This document shows, piece by piece, positions 1 through 12,355 of a stretch of DNA of 64,000 bases. The notes below the pieces were generated by a model. The model made no database searches and was not told the DNA's origin. It saw nothing but the letters and a program-made list of their open reading frames with translations. Positions within the stretch are counted from its first letter, which is position 1. The number at the start of each line of letters is the position of its first letter. The translations under genes and the position numbers were made by a program. The stretch covers positions 868,001 to 932,000 of the forward strand of contig CAWGHZ010000007.1 of the NCBI GenBank assembly GCA_963822575.1, given 5' to 3'. Source of the stretch: CAWGHZ01 sp963822575 (GTDB lineage: Bacteria; Pseudomonadota; Alphaproteobacteria; MPNO01; DASWLB01).

Positions 1-2
1 CG

Positions 3-2549
3 GAGACCGACCCGGCCGGCGTCACCAAGACCTACGAGTATGACGGCGCCGGACGTGTGACCAAGGCGACCGACGCGCTCGGCAATTTCACCACCTTCAC
101 CTACACGGGCGACGCGCTGCGGCCCGCGACGGTGACCGATCCGCTCGGTCACGTCACGCAGTACGGCTACGATTTTTCGCTGTTCGGCGCGAATCTGCCG
201 GTCTCGACGACCTATGCCGATTCGTCTTCGCGGTCCCAGACCTGGGAGCCGGGCGGGCAGATCGCGTCTGAAACGGACGAGAACGGCCATATCACGAGCT
301 ACGCCTATGGCGGCGCGCGCAACCTGGTCCAGGTGACCGACGCGCTCGGCGGGATCACCACCTACGGGTACGACGAAGCCGGGAACCGGGTGAGCCAGAC
401 CGATCCCAACGGCCACACCACGACCTATCGCTACGACGCGCTGGGCAACATGGTGAGCCGCACGCTGCCCGGCGGGCAGACCGAGACCTTCACCTACGAC
501 GCCAACGACAACAGGCTGACGCGCACCGACTTCAACGGCCAAACCACCAGTTACACCTACGATTCGATGAACCGGGTCCTGACCGAGACCCGGCCCGGCG
601 GCGAAACCGTCACCAACACCTACGCGCCAAACGGCATGATCGCGACCGCGACAATCAGCGGCTCGCCCGCGCGCAGCTGGACCTACAGCTACGACGGCCG
701 CAACCGGCTCAGCCAGGTCGTTCAGTCGAGCGGCGGCGTCCCGGTTTCGACGATCACCTACCAGTACGACCCTGCCGGCCGGCGCACGCAATTGGCCTCG
801 CCGGCGGGCACGGTCGATTTCAGCTTCGACGCGGCCGGCAGGCTTGCGACCGTCGTGGATCCGAACGGGCAGACGACGACCTACAACTACGATGCGGCAA
901 GCCGCCTGATGCAGCGCGACAACGCGAACGGCACACACACGACCTTCGCCTACGACACGCGCAACCGTCCGACATCCATCTCGCAGTTCGACGCGACGAT
1001 GTCGACGCTGCTGGCGCAGCAAAATTACACCTACGACCCGGAGGGCCGCCGTCTCACCGTTTCCGAAACGAAGTTCGACGCGACGACGCGCAATGTCGCC
1101 TACACGTACGACGCCCTCAACCGGCTCCTCACCGAGAACGACGGGACTCTCCTTACGACCTACACCTACGATCCGGCGGGGAACCGCCTGACGCGCGATA
1201 TCAACGGCAGCGTCGAGAACTACATCTACGACGCGAATGACCGGATCATGAGCGCAGGCACGCTGACCTTCAGCTATGACTCGAATGGCAACACCATGAG
1301 CGTCAGCGACGGTGCGACCACGATGGGCTTCCAGTATGACCCGCTCGACCGGGTGAAGAAGATCACCGAGACGGGCATCGCCGACATCGACTTCGCCTAC
1401 GACCATTCGGGCAGCCGCGTGGAGCGGAGCGTGTCGGGCGCCGTCACCCGGTTCGTGGTCGACCCGAACGATCCGAGCGGGCTTACGCAGGTGCTCGCCG
1501 AGCTCGACGGCGCCGGCACGGCCCATGTCGGCTACGTGATCGCGAAGCAGATCCTGAGCCGCCTGTCGGACGGTGCCGAGGGCGACAGCTACCTGCAGGC
1601 GGACGCGATCGGCAGTACCCGCACGCTGACGAATGCGGCGGGGGCGGTCACCGACACCTACGACTATTCGGCCTTCGGCCTTGCCACGCATGCGGGCACC
1701 AACCCGAACGCCTACCAGTTCACCGGCGAGCGCAGCGAGGCCGACGGGGCCCTCGTCCACTTGCGCGCGCGCGACATGATGCCGGCCGTCGGCCGCTTCC
1801 TCACCATGGACAAGCATCAGCCGAACCGCCGAAATCCGGTGACGCTGAACCGCTACGTGTACGCGGGCAACGATCCGGTCAACATGGTCGACCCGACCGG
1901 CAATCAGTTCGATATGGGGTCGGTTTCGATCTCGATCTCCATCTCGGCCGATCTCGATTCGATGTCCTATTCCATCCTCCTCAAGCCACCGAAGGACATC
2001 GAGGAGGTCATCGACAAGGCCAAGGAGCTTCTGGTCAACATTCCGAAGCTCAAGCTGAACGAAAGCACCGAGCGCAGCGAACTCGGCTTCACGCCCTGGG
2101 CCGTGGTCCAGGAAATCTGGGACAACTTCAAGTACGACCCGGGCAAGTTCGCCAACGTGGGCGACGGCGCCGTCGGCAAGGCCTACGAGGTGCTCGAAGG
2201 CATGACCAACACGGCCGGCAAGTACATCATGCAGATCCTGAAGTACGATTCTTCACTGTTCCTGCGCATCCTGCCGTCCACGAACAACCTGAGCGCGCCC
2301 GGCGCCACGGATGTCCCCGGCAATTATCTCGCCTGTAGCTTCAACCGCTTCGTGCAGAAGACCTACGGGCTGTCGCTGATCGCCGACACCGAGCCCGCCA
2401 AGAAAATCCCGCACTTCGAGGAGGCGGCGAACGTCCTCGCTCTATGGCTGGGCTACTTCACCATGATCGAGCTGGCATCCGACACGCTGGATGACTGGGC
2501 CTACTTCACCGTACCGGCCGGGCCCAGCGACACGTGCGGACCGTTCTGA
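3..2549 (+). CDS. RHS/YD-repeat protein, 5' end outside window
   Basis: The reading frame is open from the first bases of the window, so the N-terminus is missing; 848 residues are visible. Seen: about twenty YD repeats (pattern YDxxGNRxxxTDPNG) up to nt ~1470, then the RHS-associated core (DAIGSTRTLTN, YDYSAFGLATHAG, YQFTGERSEADGALVHLRARDM, GRFLTMD, LNRYVYAGNDPVNMVDPTGN) ending near nt 1910. After the DPTGN boundary follow about 210 residues with no repeat character and no family I recognise. In RHS proteins the repeats form a hollow shell and the segment after DPxG is a swappable C-terminal tip, often a toxin; toxicity here is only inference. The next gene, 17 bp downstream, encodes the giant PKD protein rather than a small immunity-like protein. 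Confidence 0.9.
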   Translation, partial: ETDPAGVTKTYEYDGAGRVTKATDALGNFTTFTYTGDALRPATVTDPLGHVTQYGYDFSLFGANLPVSTTYADSSSRSQTWEPGGQIASETDENGHITSYAYGGARNLVQVTDALGGITTYGYDEAGNRVSQTDPNGHTTTYRYDALGNMVSRTLPGGQTETFTYDANDNRLTRTDFNGQTTSYTYDSMNRVLTETRPGGETVTNTYAPNGMIATATISGSPARSWTYSYDGRNRLSQVVQSSGGVPVSTITYQYDPAGRRTQLASPAGTVDFSFDAAGRLATVVDPNGQTTTYNYDAASRLMQRDNANGTHTTFAYDTRNRPTSISQFDATMSTLLAQQNYTYDPEGRRLTVSETKFDATTRNVAYTYDALNRLLTENDGTLLTTYTYDPAGNRLTRDINGSVENYIYDANDRIMSAGTLTFSYDSNGNTMSVSDGATTMGFQYDPLDRVKKITETGIADIDFAYDHSGSRVERSVSGAVTRFVVDPNDPSGLTQVLAELDGAGTAHVGYVIAKQILSRLSDGAEGDSYLQADAIGSTRTLTNAAGAVTDTYDYSAFGLATHAGTNPNAYQFTGERSEADGALVHLRARDMMPAVGRFLTMDKHQPNRRNPVTLNRYVYAGNDPVNMVDPTGNQFDMGSVSISISISADLDSMSYSILLKPPKDIEEVIDKAKELLVNIPKLKLNESTERSELGFTPWAVVQEIWDNFKYDPGKFANVGDGAVGKAYEVLEGMTNTAGKYIMQILKYDSSLFLRILPSTNNLSAPGATDVPGNYLACSFNRFVQKTYGLSLIADTEPAKKIPHFEEAANVLALWLGYFTMIELASDTLDDWAYFTVPAGPSDTCGPF

Positions 2550-2566
2550 GGATAGAGGGCGTGATC

Positions 2567-5500
2567 ATGTTCACTCGCAAGACCGTCACCCTCTCTGCCC
2601 TGGCGCGGACGGCGCGGTTCCTGGCGCTCGCGGGAGCCCTCGCCATCGTCCTCGCCGGCTCGCGCACGGACGCCGATACGTTCGGCATCGGCGCCGCCGA
2701 CGGCAGCTTCGAAAGCGGGCTCGTGGGCGTCACCACCACGGGCGACGTCCATTCCGCGACCCATCTCGGCACCAACCTGCCGACCGACGGGTCGAAGGGC
2801 GCGCTGCTGACCACCACGCCGGATTCCGGCGCGACGGCGGGCGTCGGCGACCGTCAGCACGCTCAGGATCGAGAACTTCACGATCCCCAGCGGCACGACG
2901 AAGCTGAAGCTCGACTACGCCTTCGCCACGAACGAGCCGACGCCGAGCCTGACGAACGACCGGTTCTCGGTGAAGCTGGTGCTGGTCACGGCGGGCGGCG
3001 AGGAGTCGCTGCTCGCCGTCGACACGTTCGACACGTTCTACGACGCGCCCTGGAGCGGCTACGCGAAGCATACGGGCACGCGCAGCCTGACGGCCGACGT
3101 GGCGAGCCACGCCGGCACCGGCGAGACGGTGACGCTCGAAATGCGCGTCGAGGACGTGGGCGACGGGCGGCGCGATTCCGCGGTGTTCGTCGATGCGATT
3201 CGACTGCTCGGACCCGCGGATCCCATCGCGGTCGCGAATTTCGACTACCGCGAAGCCGCGGTGAACGAATCGATCCGGTTCGATGCCTCGGCGTCGGTGG
3301 TGTCCACCCCGACGGCCAGCTACCACTGGGATTTCGACAACGGCTTCGTCAGCGATTCGAAAATCGTCGATTTCGCTTACACGGCGGGCGGCATCTATTC
3401 CGGCACGCTCACCGTCACGGATGCCGACAACCATTCCTCGACGGACGCATTCACGGTTGCGGTCGGCGGGATCATCAACCGCCAGCCGCACATCGTGTCG
3501 ACCGCCGTCATCACGGCCAAGGAAGGCGGCAACTACAAGTACCAGGTCGTGGCGACCGACCCGGAAATTCCCTACGGCGACACGCTGATCTATTCGCTGG
3601 ACACGGCCCCCGACGGCATGGCGATCGACCCGGCGACCGGCCTGATCACCTGGACGCCGACCTCGTCCAGCCCCGAGAACAGCTCGGTCACCGTCCGCGT
3701 GACCGACAGCATGGGGCTGTTCGACACCCAGGACTACAACATCACCGTCGACACCTCGACCTTCATCATCGCTACCGGCGACGACGGCCGGGTGTGGTAC
3801 GCGAAAAGCAACGGCGACGGGACCTGGGGAGCGCCGCGCTTCATCGCGTGGGCGCCGAACGACAGCTACATACGCGGCGTCACGATCGGCGATTTCGACA
3901 ATGACGGGTTCCTCGATTTCATCATCCCCGCCTGGCCGAGCCGAACGGATTTTTATCTCTACAAGAACGACGGCAACGACAACTTCACCAATGTCGGGAT
4001 TGTCGCCACCACCGGGTCCAGCCTCGGGCAGAGCGAGGCGATGGCGACCGGCGATTTCAACCATGACGGCAACCTGGATTTCGTCGCAACCTACGAAAGC
4101 GGCTACTACTCGATCGGGCTCGGCGACGGGCACGGCCATTTCACGCTGACCACCGTCAATTCGGGCATCGGCAACGGCCGCGGCATGGCCGCCGGCGACT
4201 TCAACAATGACGGTGCGCTCGATTTCATCCGTTCGACGACGTCGGGCGGTTATGCCGAGCTCTTCCTGAACGACGGCAACGGGAACTTCCCGACCTCCGG
4301 GCCGGTTGTGGCGTCGACGGGCGATCCCTACGGGTTGATGGCCGGCGATTTCGACGGCGACGGGAACGTCGACTTCGTCCAGAACAACGGCGGCAGCGGC
4401 GATCCCTACTTCTACCACGGCAACGGCGACGGCACGTTTGCCGGCGGCGTGTACGTGTCCGGCATGGACGTCAACAACTACAGCCGCTATGCCGCCTACG
4501 ACTTCGACCGCGACGGGAATCTCGACGGCGCGAGCGCGAGCTACGGGAGCCAGGTGCTGCGCTTCCACCACGGGAACGGCGACGGCACGTTCGGCACCAC
4601 GGTCACGATCGGTTCCACGCCGGGCAGCAACATCCTCGGCCTGGCCGGGCCGCCCACCCCGCGCCCGGCTCATGCGCCGGTGCCGAAGATCGTGCCCAAC
4701 CCGGTGATGGTCGCCAAGGGTTCGACCGTCAATCTCGACGGCGCGTTCTCGACCGACGACGGCACGATCACGAGCTACGACTGGTCGTTCCTGGACGGCG
4801 GCACCGCGACGGGGCCGCAGGTCAGCCATTCCTTCCCCGGGACCGAGGGGGTGAGCTGGGCACGGCTCAAGGTGACGGACGATACGGCCCACGCGTCGCT
4901 CGACACGGCGCCGGTCTATCTGCTCGGCGATCCGCCGGTGGCCGACGCTGGCGGCCCCTACAACGTCGGCGAAGCCAACGCCGTCGCCGGGCTTTACACC
5001 GTGGCGCTCGACGGGACGGGCTCGCACGACGCGGAAGGTCCGATCAAGTACTACGCGTGGGATTCGGGCAACGGACTCAGCGAGGATTTCGAGGCGGCGC
5101 AGATCAATCCGCGCCGCTGGACGACCATCGGCAACGTCCAGCTCGGCATCGGCACGACCGGAAATGAAGCAGTCCTGAGCCGCACCTACGGGGCGTGGGA
5201 CCAGGCCATCCTGAGCAAGAAGGTCTATCAGCGCCAGCACGGCCAATCCTTCACCGGGCGGGTGCGGATTTCCAACGCGCCGACGAGCAGCCATTACGTG
5301 ATGTGGGGATTGAAGACCAACAACACGACGCTGGCCGAGAACCAATGGCTCTATGCCTTCTACTATTACAATGGCCAGTTGCGCATCTACGAGAAGGGCA
5401 GCAACCGCGCCACGGTGTTCAGCTATACCCAGCCGACGGAGCTTGAGTTCCGGATCGACGTGAAGACCCAGGGCGCGACCTATTACTATCGCCCGGTCGG

Positions 5501-8500
5501 CACCATCCCGTGGATCTTCGTCTGGGATTCCCCCCAGTTTACCGACAGCGACTACCTGTTGGGGGCCATGCTCTATGCCGGCACGGCCGGAATCGACAAC
5601 CTGACCGCCTCGTCGGACAAGTCGACCGATCCGCAGCCGAGCTTCCAGTATGTCGAGGAAGGCACCTACAACGTCAGCCTGGCCGTCACCGACCAGGCTT
5701 TCCAGACGAACACCGACAACACGACCGTCACCGCGGCCAAAGGGGCGCCGCCCGTCGCCAATGCCGGCGGCCCCTATGTCCTCAACGAGCATAGTGCCTC
5801 GTGCAATTCCTGGACGGTCACGTTCGACGGGACGGGGTCGAGCGACGACAACGCCATCCTCAGCTACCAGTGGGACTTCGGCGACGGCTCGACAGGCATC
5901 GGCGCGACCCCCACCCATATTTATGCCGGGCCCGGGACCTATAACGTCTCGCTGACGGTCACCGACCAGTCGCTGCAGACCAGCATCGCGAACACCACCG
6001 TGACGACCACCGCGCAGGGCGTGCCGGTCGCGAATACGGGTGGCCCGTACATCGTGAGCGAGGCCCAGGCCAGCAACGGCCTGTACACCGTCAACGTCAG
6101 CGCGGCCGCCTCGACCGATGACGTCGGCATCTGCGATTACACGTGGAACTGGGGCGACGGCAGTCCCAACGGCGCGGGCGTGAACGCCACCCACCAGTAC
6201 ACCGCCAACGGCGCGCAGCAGGTGCGCACCCTCACTCTGACCGTCCGCGACAACGCGTACCAGTCCAACCAGGCGCAAACGACGGTCACGCTCAACGTCG
6301 AAGACCCGCCCGTCGCGAATTCGGGCGGCCCCTACACGGTCGACGAGGCGCAGGCGTTCCAGGGCCAGTGGACCGTGCCGTTCAACGCCTCCGCGTCGAC
6401 CGACACCAACGGCATCTACAAGTACGACTGGACGTTCGGCGACGGCACGACGGGCACCGGTGCACTACCCGTCAAGAAATACAACGACGTGAGCCCGCCC
6501 GGGTCGCCCTATCCGGTGACGCTCAAGGTCACGGACAATGTCAACCAGACGAACACGGTGGGCACGACCGTGGCGGTGCTGGCAAACGACCCGCCCGTAC
6601 CGGTGATCAATGCGCCCACCACGGCGGGCGAGAGCTATGCCGTCGGCGGAATCTGGCACGTGCCCTTTGACGCCACCGGCTCGACCGACGATTTCGGCAT
6701 CTGGAAGTATGAGTGGGATTTCGGCGACGGCCAGACCGGGACGGGCGACCAGATCACCCACGACTACAGTGTGCCGGGCGATTACACCGTGACCTTGACC
6801 GTCACCGATCACGCCAAGCAGGCCGTCAGCGTCCAGCAAGTGCTGCATGTGATCAAGAACGACCCGCCGGTCGCGAACGCCGGCGGTCCGTACAACGTGA
6901 CCGAAGCCGCGGCATCCAACGGCATCTGGCGCGCGCTGTTCAACGGCACCGGTTCGACCGACGACACCGGCATCTTCGACTACCAGTGGTGGGTGGGCCC
7001 GCTCGAGCTGAACGAGCCGTTTGATGGGACGACCATCGATTCCGTCACCTGGGCGACCGCCGGGGCGACGCAGAGCGACAACCTGTCGATCGTGGGCACC
7101 GGAAGCTGGGGCAACCGCTACGCCTTCACCAACGGCACCTTCGCCCGCCAAGCCGACAAGGTCTTCACCGCGCGCGTCTTGCCACAGACGACCGGCACGT
7201 ATGCGATGATCGGCTGGAAGAACAACAGCACCAACTACTCCTATACGCAGCTGCCGCATGCGATCTATTTCGACAACGGCACGATCCAAATCTACGAGAA
7301 CGGATCGAACCGTGGCAGTTTCGGCAGCTACGTCGGGGGCGTATCCTACGACGTGCGCATCATCCTGCTCGAGACGGGCGGGGCGCTGTACGAATACAAG
7401 AGGTCCGATTCCGCAAGCTGGATCAACCTCTATGCGACCTACAGCGATACTTCGACGGACTTCAAGGCCGGTATCGTGGTCAATGGGGGAACGTTAGTCA
7501 TCGACGATGTCCGTGTCGGGACGATCCTCGAAGGGCCCACGGTGCACAAGCGCTTCATGGCGCCTGGCACCTACGACCTTACCTTGACCGTGCGCGACAA
7601 TGCGCTCCAATCGTCGACGGACACGACCACGGTCGACGTCGGCAAGGGCGATCCGCCCGTCGCCAACGCGGGCGGCCCCTACACGATCGAGCAAGGGATG
7701 CTGCTTGCCCTCAACTCCACCGCATCGCACGACGATTACGGGATCGAGACCTACCACTGGGACTTCGGCGACGGCTCCACCGGCACGTCGGCCAACCCGC
7801 GGCATTTCTGGGACACGCCGGGCCAGTACACTGTCTCTCTGACCGTCACCGACAGGGTCGGCCAGTCCGACACGGCGACGACGACGGTCGACGTGATCAC
7901 CGGGAATCCGCCCACCGCAAATGCCGGCGGCCCATACACCGCCGGCACGAATGGCGTGCCCGCGTTCCTCGACGGAGCCGCCTCGTTCGACGATTACGGG
8001 ATCGCGAACTGGCTGTGGTACGTCGACACGGCTGACACCTCGGGAACGCCGACCCATGTCGGGCGCAAGGTGACGCACCTGTTCACCACGGCGGGCGCCC
8101 ACACCGTGATGCTCAAGGTGGTCGACGGCGCCGGACAGACCAGCACGTCGCAGGCCACCGTGAACGTTTCGGCGACGCTGCCGCCCAAGGTGATCACCGT
8201 GCCATGGGTCGGCACCGACCCGGTGGTGCCGCACGAGACCTGGCCCGGCAAGCTGATCACCTTCAAGGGGATGGAGTACTCCAACAACGCCACCCAGTAC
8301 CAATGGGACTTCGGTGACGGTACGCAGTCGTCCATCGTCGCGATCAACGCGAACAACCGGCGCACGCTCGAGGCGCGCCACGCCTACGACGCGAACATTC
8401 CGGTGGGCACGCCGTTCATCGCGACGCTGACGGTGTGGGACAATCTCGGGAACTCGTCGAGCGCGACCTACAACATCATCGTGAAGGGCGACTCGCTCAA

Positions 8501-11500
8501 CACGGAGGTGAACGTCGCGATCGACGAAGGACTCTGGTTCCTCTATAAGAATCAGAGCCAAGCGAACAACAGCACGTTCGGAAGCTGGTACAATGCGGGC
8601 TACTACGCTGGCGTGACGGGTTCCTCCGTCAACGCCTTCATGATCAACAGCCACCAGCCCGAGGGTGATCCGTCGGTCGATCCCTATATCGACACCGTCC
8701 GGAACGGCCTCGATTTCATATTCAACAACCTGTTCACGCCGAACATCCAGAATGCGTCGCTCGGCAATGCCGACGTGAACGGCAACACCTATGGCGTGCG
8801 GGTGAATTCGGGCCGCGCGCAGTACGAAGGCGGGCCGGTGATCGACGCGCTGGTCGCGTCGAACACGCCGCTCCGCATGGTGAACACCTCGAACAACTCG
8901 TACCCGCTGATCAGGGGCAAGCGGTTCTGGGATATCGCCCAGGAGATGGTCGAGGATTACGGCTACTGCCAGCTCGCGAGCGGGGCCAATCGCGGCGGCT
9001 GGCGCTATAGCTGTGCGTCGGACCACGACACGTCTGCCGCGCAGTGGGCGGCGATCGGCATCATCCCGGCCGAGCGGCTGTGGGGCAACAAGCCGCCGAC
9101 CTTCATCAAGTCGAACAACCTGAACGTCGTCAACAACGTCCACTACGACCTCAACGGCCAGGCGGGCTACACCAGTTCGACCTACTGCGCGTGGGGCTGC
9201 ACGGCGGACACGCCTTCCAACATGGTCCAGATGAACATGGACGGGGTTACCGTCGATGACCGCCTGTTCATCAGCAGTTCGGGCTACATGCGCAATGCCC
9301 TGCCCGACCACTTCACCTATTCGACGCCGGCCAAGAACGATCAGCTCCACCAGAACTACTACGCCATGTTCGCCACCTCGAAGGCGATGCGGCTCGCCAA
9401 TCCGGTGCGCCTCGACATCATGTGTCAGGCCTGCGGGGACGGTCAGGATGTCGACTGGTACGGCGATCCGAACGTCGGGCTTGCCCCGCATCTGATCGCG
9501 GAGCAGATCCTCGACCAAACGGGAGATCACGGTAGCTGGAAGCAACCTTCGGGCCTGTCGGGCAGCGGCGACTGGCAGCAGGATATGGTCAGTGCCTGGG
9601 CGGTGCTGATCCTGACGCGCGAGCTGTTCGAGGTGGCGCCGGTGGCCGATGCCGGCCCCGACCGGGTGTGGGCGGTCAACCTGCCGCTCACGTTCGACGG
9701 GTCGCATTCGTACCATCCCGATCCGTTCCGCACGATCGTGAAGTACGAGTGGGACTTCGACGGCGACGGCGTGTACAACTCGTCCAGCAGTTCGCCGACC
9801 GCGCAGCACACCTATACGTCGGCGCAGTCCGGTACGCTGCCCCATACCTTCGTCGCCACGTTGCGAGTGACCGACGACGCCGGCAAGACCGGCACCGACA
9901 CGGCCACCATCATCATCGCCGTGCCGCCCCATCCGCCGATTGCCGATGCGGGCGGCCCGTACACCTGTACGGCGGGCCTTCCCTGCCACCTAGACGGGTC
10001 GGGATCGTTCGACATCGATCCCACCGACTTCATCACATCGTGGAGCTGGGAGCTCGGCGGCGGCGGCGTGCCCGACTTCGCCGAGGCCTCGGGCGAGACG
10101 GTGGACTACGTCTTCCCGACGCCGGGCGTCTTCAACATCGGCGTCAAGGTGTTCGACAACGCCGTGCTGAACGACGTCAACGGCAACGACCAGCAGGATC
10201 CGGAGGAACGGCTGTCCGACCAGAACTTCACCACTGCGACCGTGGTGCAGAACGAGCCGCCTGTGGCCAACCCGGGCGGACCGTACGTGGTGGACGAGGG
10301 CCAGCCCGTCATGCTCGACGGCACGGCATCGTCCGATCCGAACGGCGATCCCCTGACCTATAGCTGGGACCTCGACAGCAACGGCACGTTCGAAACGGCG
10401 GGCGCGCAGGTGACGCACACCTTCCCGGCGAACGGCAGCTACACCGTGACACTTCGGGTCACGGATACGCTGTTGAGCGACCAGGCGCCGGTCATGGTGA
10501 TCGTCAACGACCTCTCGCCGACCGCGGCGTTCGCGCCGCCCTCGGGGACCGAGGGGACACCGGTGTCGTTCACGGACGCGTCCACCACGCCGGTCGATCC
10601 GATCGTGGCCTGGCATTGGGACTTCGGCGGGCAGGGCACCAGCGACGAGCAGAACTCGACCTTCGCCTTCGCCGACAACGGGACCTATCCGGTCATGCTG
10701 ACGGTGACGGACAGCGACGGGTCGATGTCCTCGATCACCCACAACGTCACCATCGGCAACGCGATCCCGGTGGTCGACGCGGGGCAGAACCGGACCGTCA
10801 CCGAAGGCGACACGGTGACCGTCGCGGCGACCTTCACCGACAAGGGCGTCAACGACGCGCCGTTCACGGCAACCATCGACTGGGGCGACGGCTCAGGGGC
10901 GACGAACGCCACGGTGGGCGGCACCGCCCAGGCGGGCACCGCTGGCGGAAGCCACGTCTATGCCGACAACGGAAACTACACGGTCACCGTCACCGTCACC
11001 GACAAGGACGGCGGGCACGGCAGCGACGTGCTCGGGGTGACGGTCGACAACGCCGATCCGGTGGTTGTGGCCGGCGGCGACCGGAATGTCTTCGTCGGCC
11101 AGAACGTGCCGGAAACGGCGACGTTCACCGATGCCGGCACGGCCGATACGCACATGGCGACCATCGACTGGGGCAATTCGTCGAGCGGTCCGGTCCCGGT
11201 CACCGAAACGAACGGTTCCGGCAGTGCCACGGGCAGCCACATTTATGCGGCGGCCGGCGACTTCCCGGTCACCGTGAAGGTGACCGATGACGATAGCGGC
11301 ATGGGGACGGGAAGCTTCACGGTCCACGTGACGTTCCAGCCGGCCGGGCTTGCCGTCGAGGCAGGGCCGAACCAGACGATCGACGAAGGCCAGTCCGCGA
11401 CGCTCGCCTCGTCCTTCAGCTTCACGAACGCCGACACGTTCACGGCGATGGTCGACTGGGGCGATGGGACCGTCGAGCCGGCGACCATCGCGGGGACCGC

Positions 11501-12215
11501 GATCCAGGGGAGCCACGTCTACCCGGATAACGGCAGCTTCACCGTGACGGTCTCGGTCCATGCGGACAACTCGGGCGAGGATGCGAACGACAGCCTGACC
11601 GTGACGGTCAACAACAAGCCGCCCGTGGTCGACGCGGGCGCCGACCGGACGGTCACCGCCGGCGATACCGTGAACCTCAATGCGACGTTCAGCGACGTGG
11701 GCGTCAACGACGCACCGTTCGCCGCCACCATCGACTGGGGCGACGGCAGCGCCGTCGAAAACGCCACGGTCGGCGGCACCGCGTCCGCGGGCACGGCAGG
11801 CGGCAGTCATGCCTATGCCGCGGCTGGGGTCTACACCGTCACCGTCACCGTCAATGACAAGGACGGCGGAAGCGCGTTCGATACGCTTCAGGTGACTGTG
11901 AACCCGGCCCAGGCGGCGGAGCAGACGATCTTCGACCTGGTTGCCCACGCCAAGCCGAGCAAGATCGACCTCGTGTGGACCCCGGTTCAGGGCGCGACCG
12001 GCTACAACATCTACCGGTCGACAAGCCACGGCGGGCCGTACCAGCTCATCTCCGCAGGGTATCAGTGCAGCTACTGCGCGTTCACCGACGCGTCGCTCGC
12101 GAACGGCACGACCTACTACTATGTCGTGACGTCGATCGGCGGGGGTGCGGAGTCGCTCTACTCCAACGAGGCGAGCGGCACGCCCCAGGACATCGTGATC
12201 CGTGGGCGGCGCTGA
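2567..12215 (+). CDS. Giant secreted PKD multidomain protein (one-base frameshift near 2840)
   Basis: About 3215 residues after joining two frames. The ATG at 2567 opens a signal peptide (MFTRKTVTLSALARTARFLA...); a GTG at 2534 in frame is less likely. The first frame runs to ~2838. The remainder lies in the frame open from ~2820 to 12215, and removing one G from GGG at 2839-2841 joins them smoothly. Order by corrected residue: N-terminal beta domain (~30-220), PKD, putative-Ig domain (~305-400), five FG-GAP/VCBS calcium-type repeats (GDFDNDGFLDF, GDFNHDGNLDF...; ~400-690), a long run of PKD domains with GGPY signatures, two jelly-roll-like modules (~838-1018 and ~1478-1658), an alpha/alpha-toroid region resembling squalene-cyclase repeats (~1975-2360), more PKD, and a C-terminal FN3 domain. 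Likely extracellular adhesion or carbohydrate-related; no catalytic site identified. Follows the RHS gene closely, so the two may be co-expressed. Confidence 0.85.
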
Positions 12216-12237
12216 ACGGCATTGCCTGAAGGCTGAA

Positions 12238-12267
12238 GCCCCTCTTTCAATTCCTCGAAGGAGGGGC
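12238..12267. terminator. Possible hairpin between convergent genes
   Basis: GCCCCTC at 12238-12244 pairs perfectly with GAGGGGC at 12261-12267 around a 16-nt loop, between the end of the PKD gene and the end of tonB. There is no T-run on either side, so an intrinsic terminator is only a possibility. Confidence 0.3.
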
Positions 12268-12355
12268 GGCCGGCGCTTTAACGAGCCGCCGCGGTATCCA
12301 GTCCGGTCGCCGGCCGAAATCTCTTACACGGGAAGAAGCGGCAAGACCGCGTCCG

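Noticed and set aside
2534..3904. 456-residue protein as a separate gene
   Set aside because: Only the first ~95 residues make sense (signal peptide and beta domain); the rest is Arg/His-rich out-of-frame reading of the PKD gene after the frameshift.
2730..6278. 1182-residue minus-strand open frame opposite the PKD gene
   Set aside because: Arg/Val/His-rich composition without domains. It is an antisense shadow of the highly biased, repetitive PKD coding sequence.
7494..9989. 831-residue minus-strand open frame
   Set aside because: Same reason; the plus strand clearly codes for PKD and toroid domains here.
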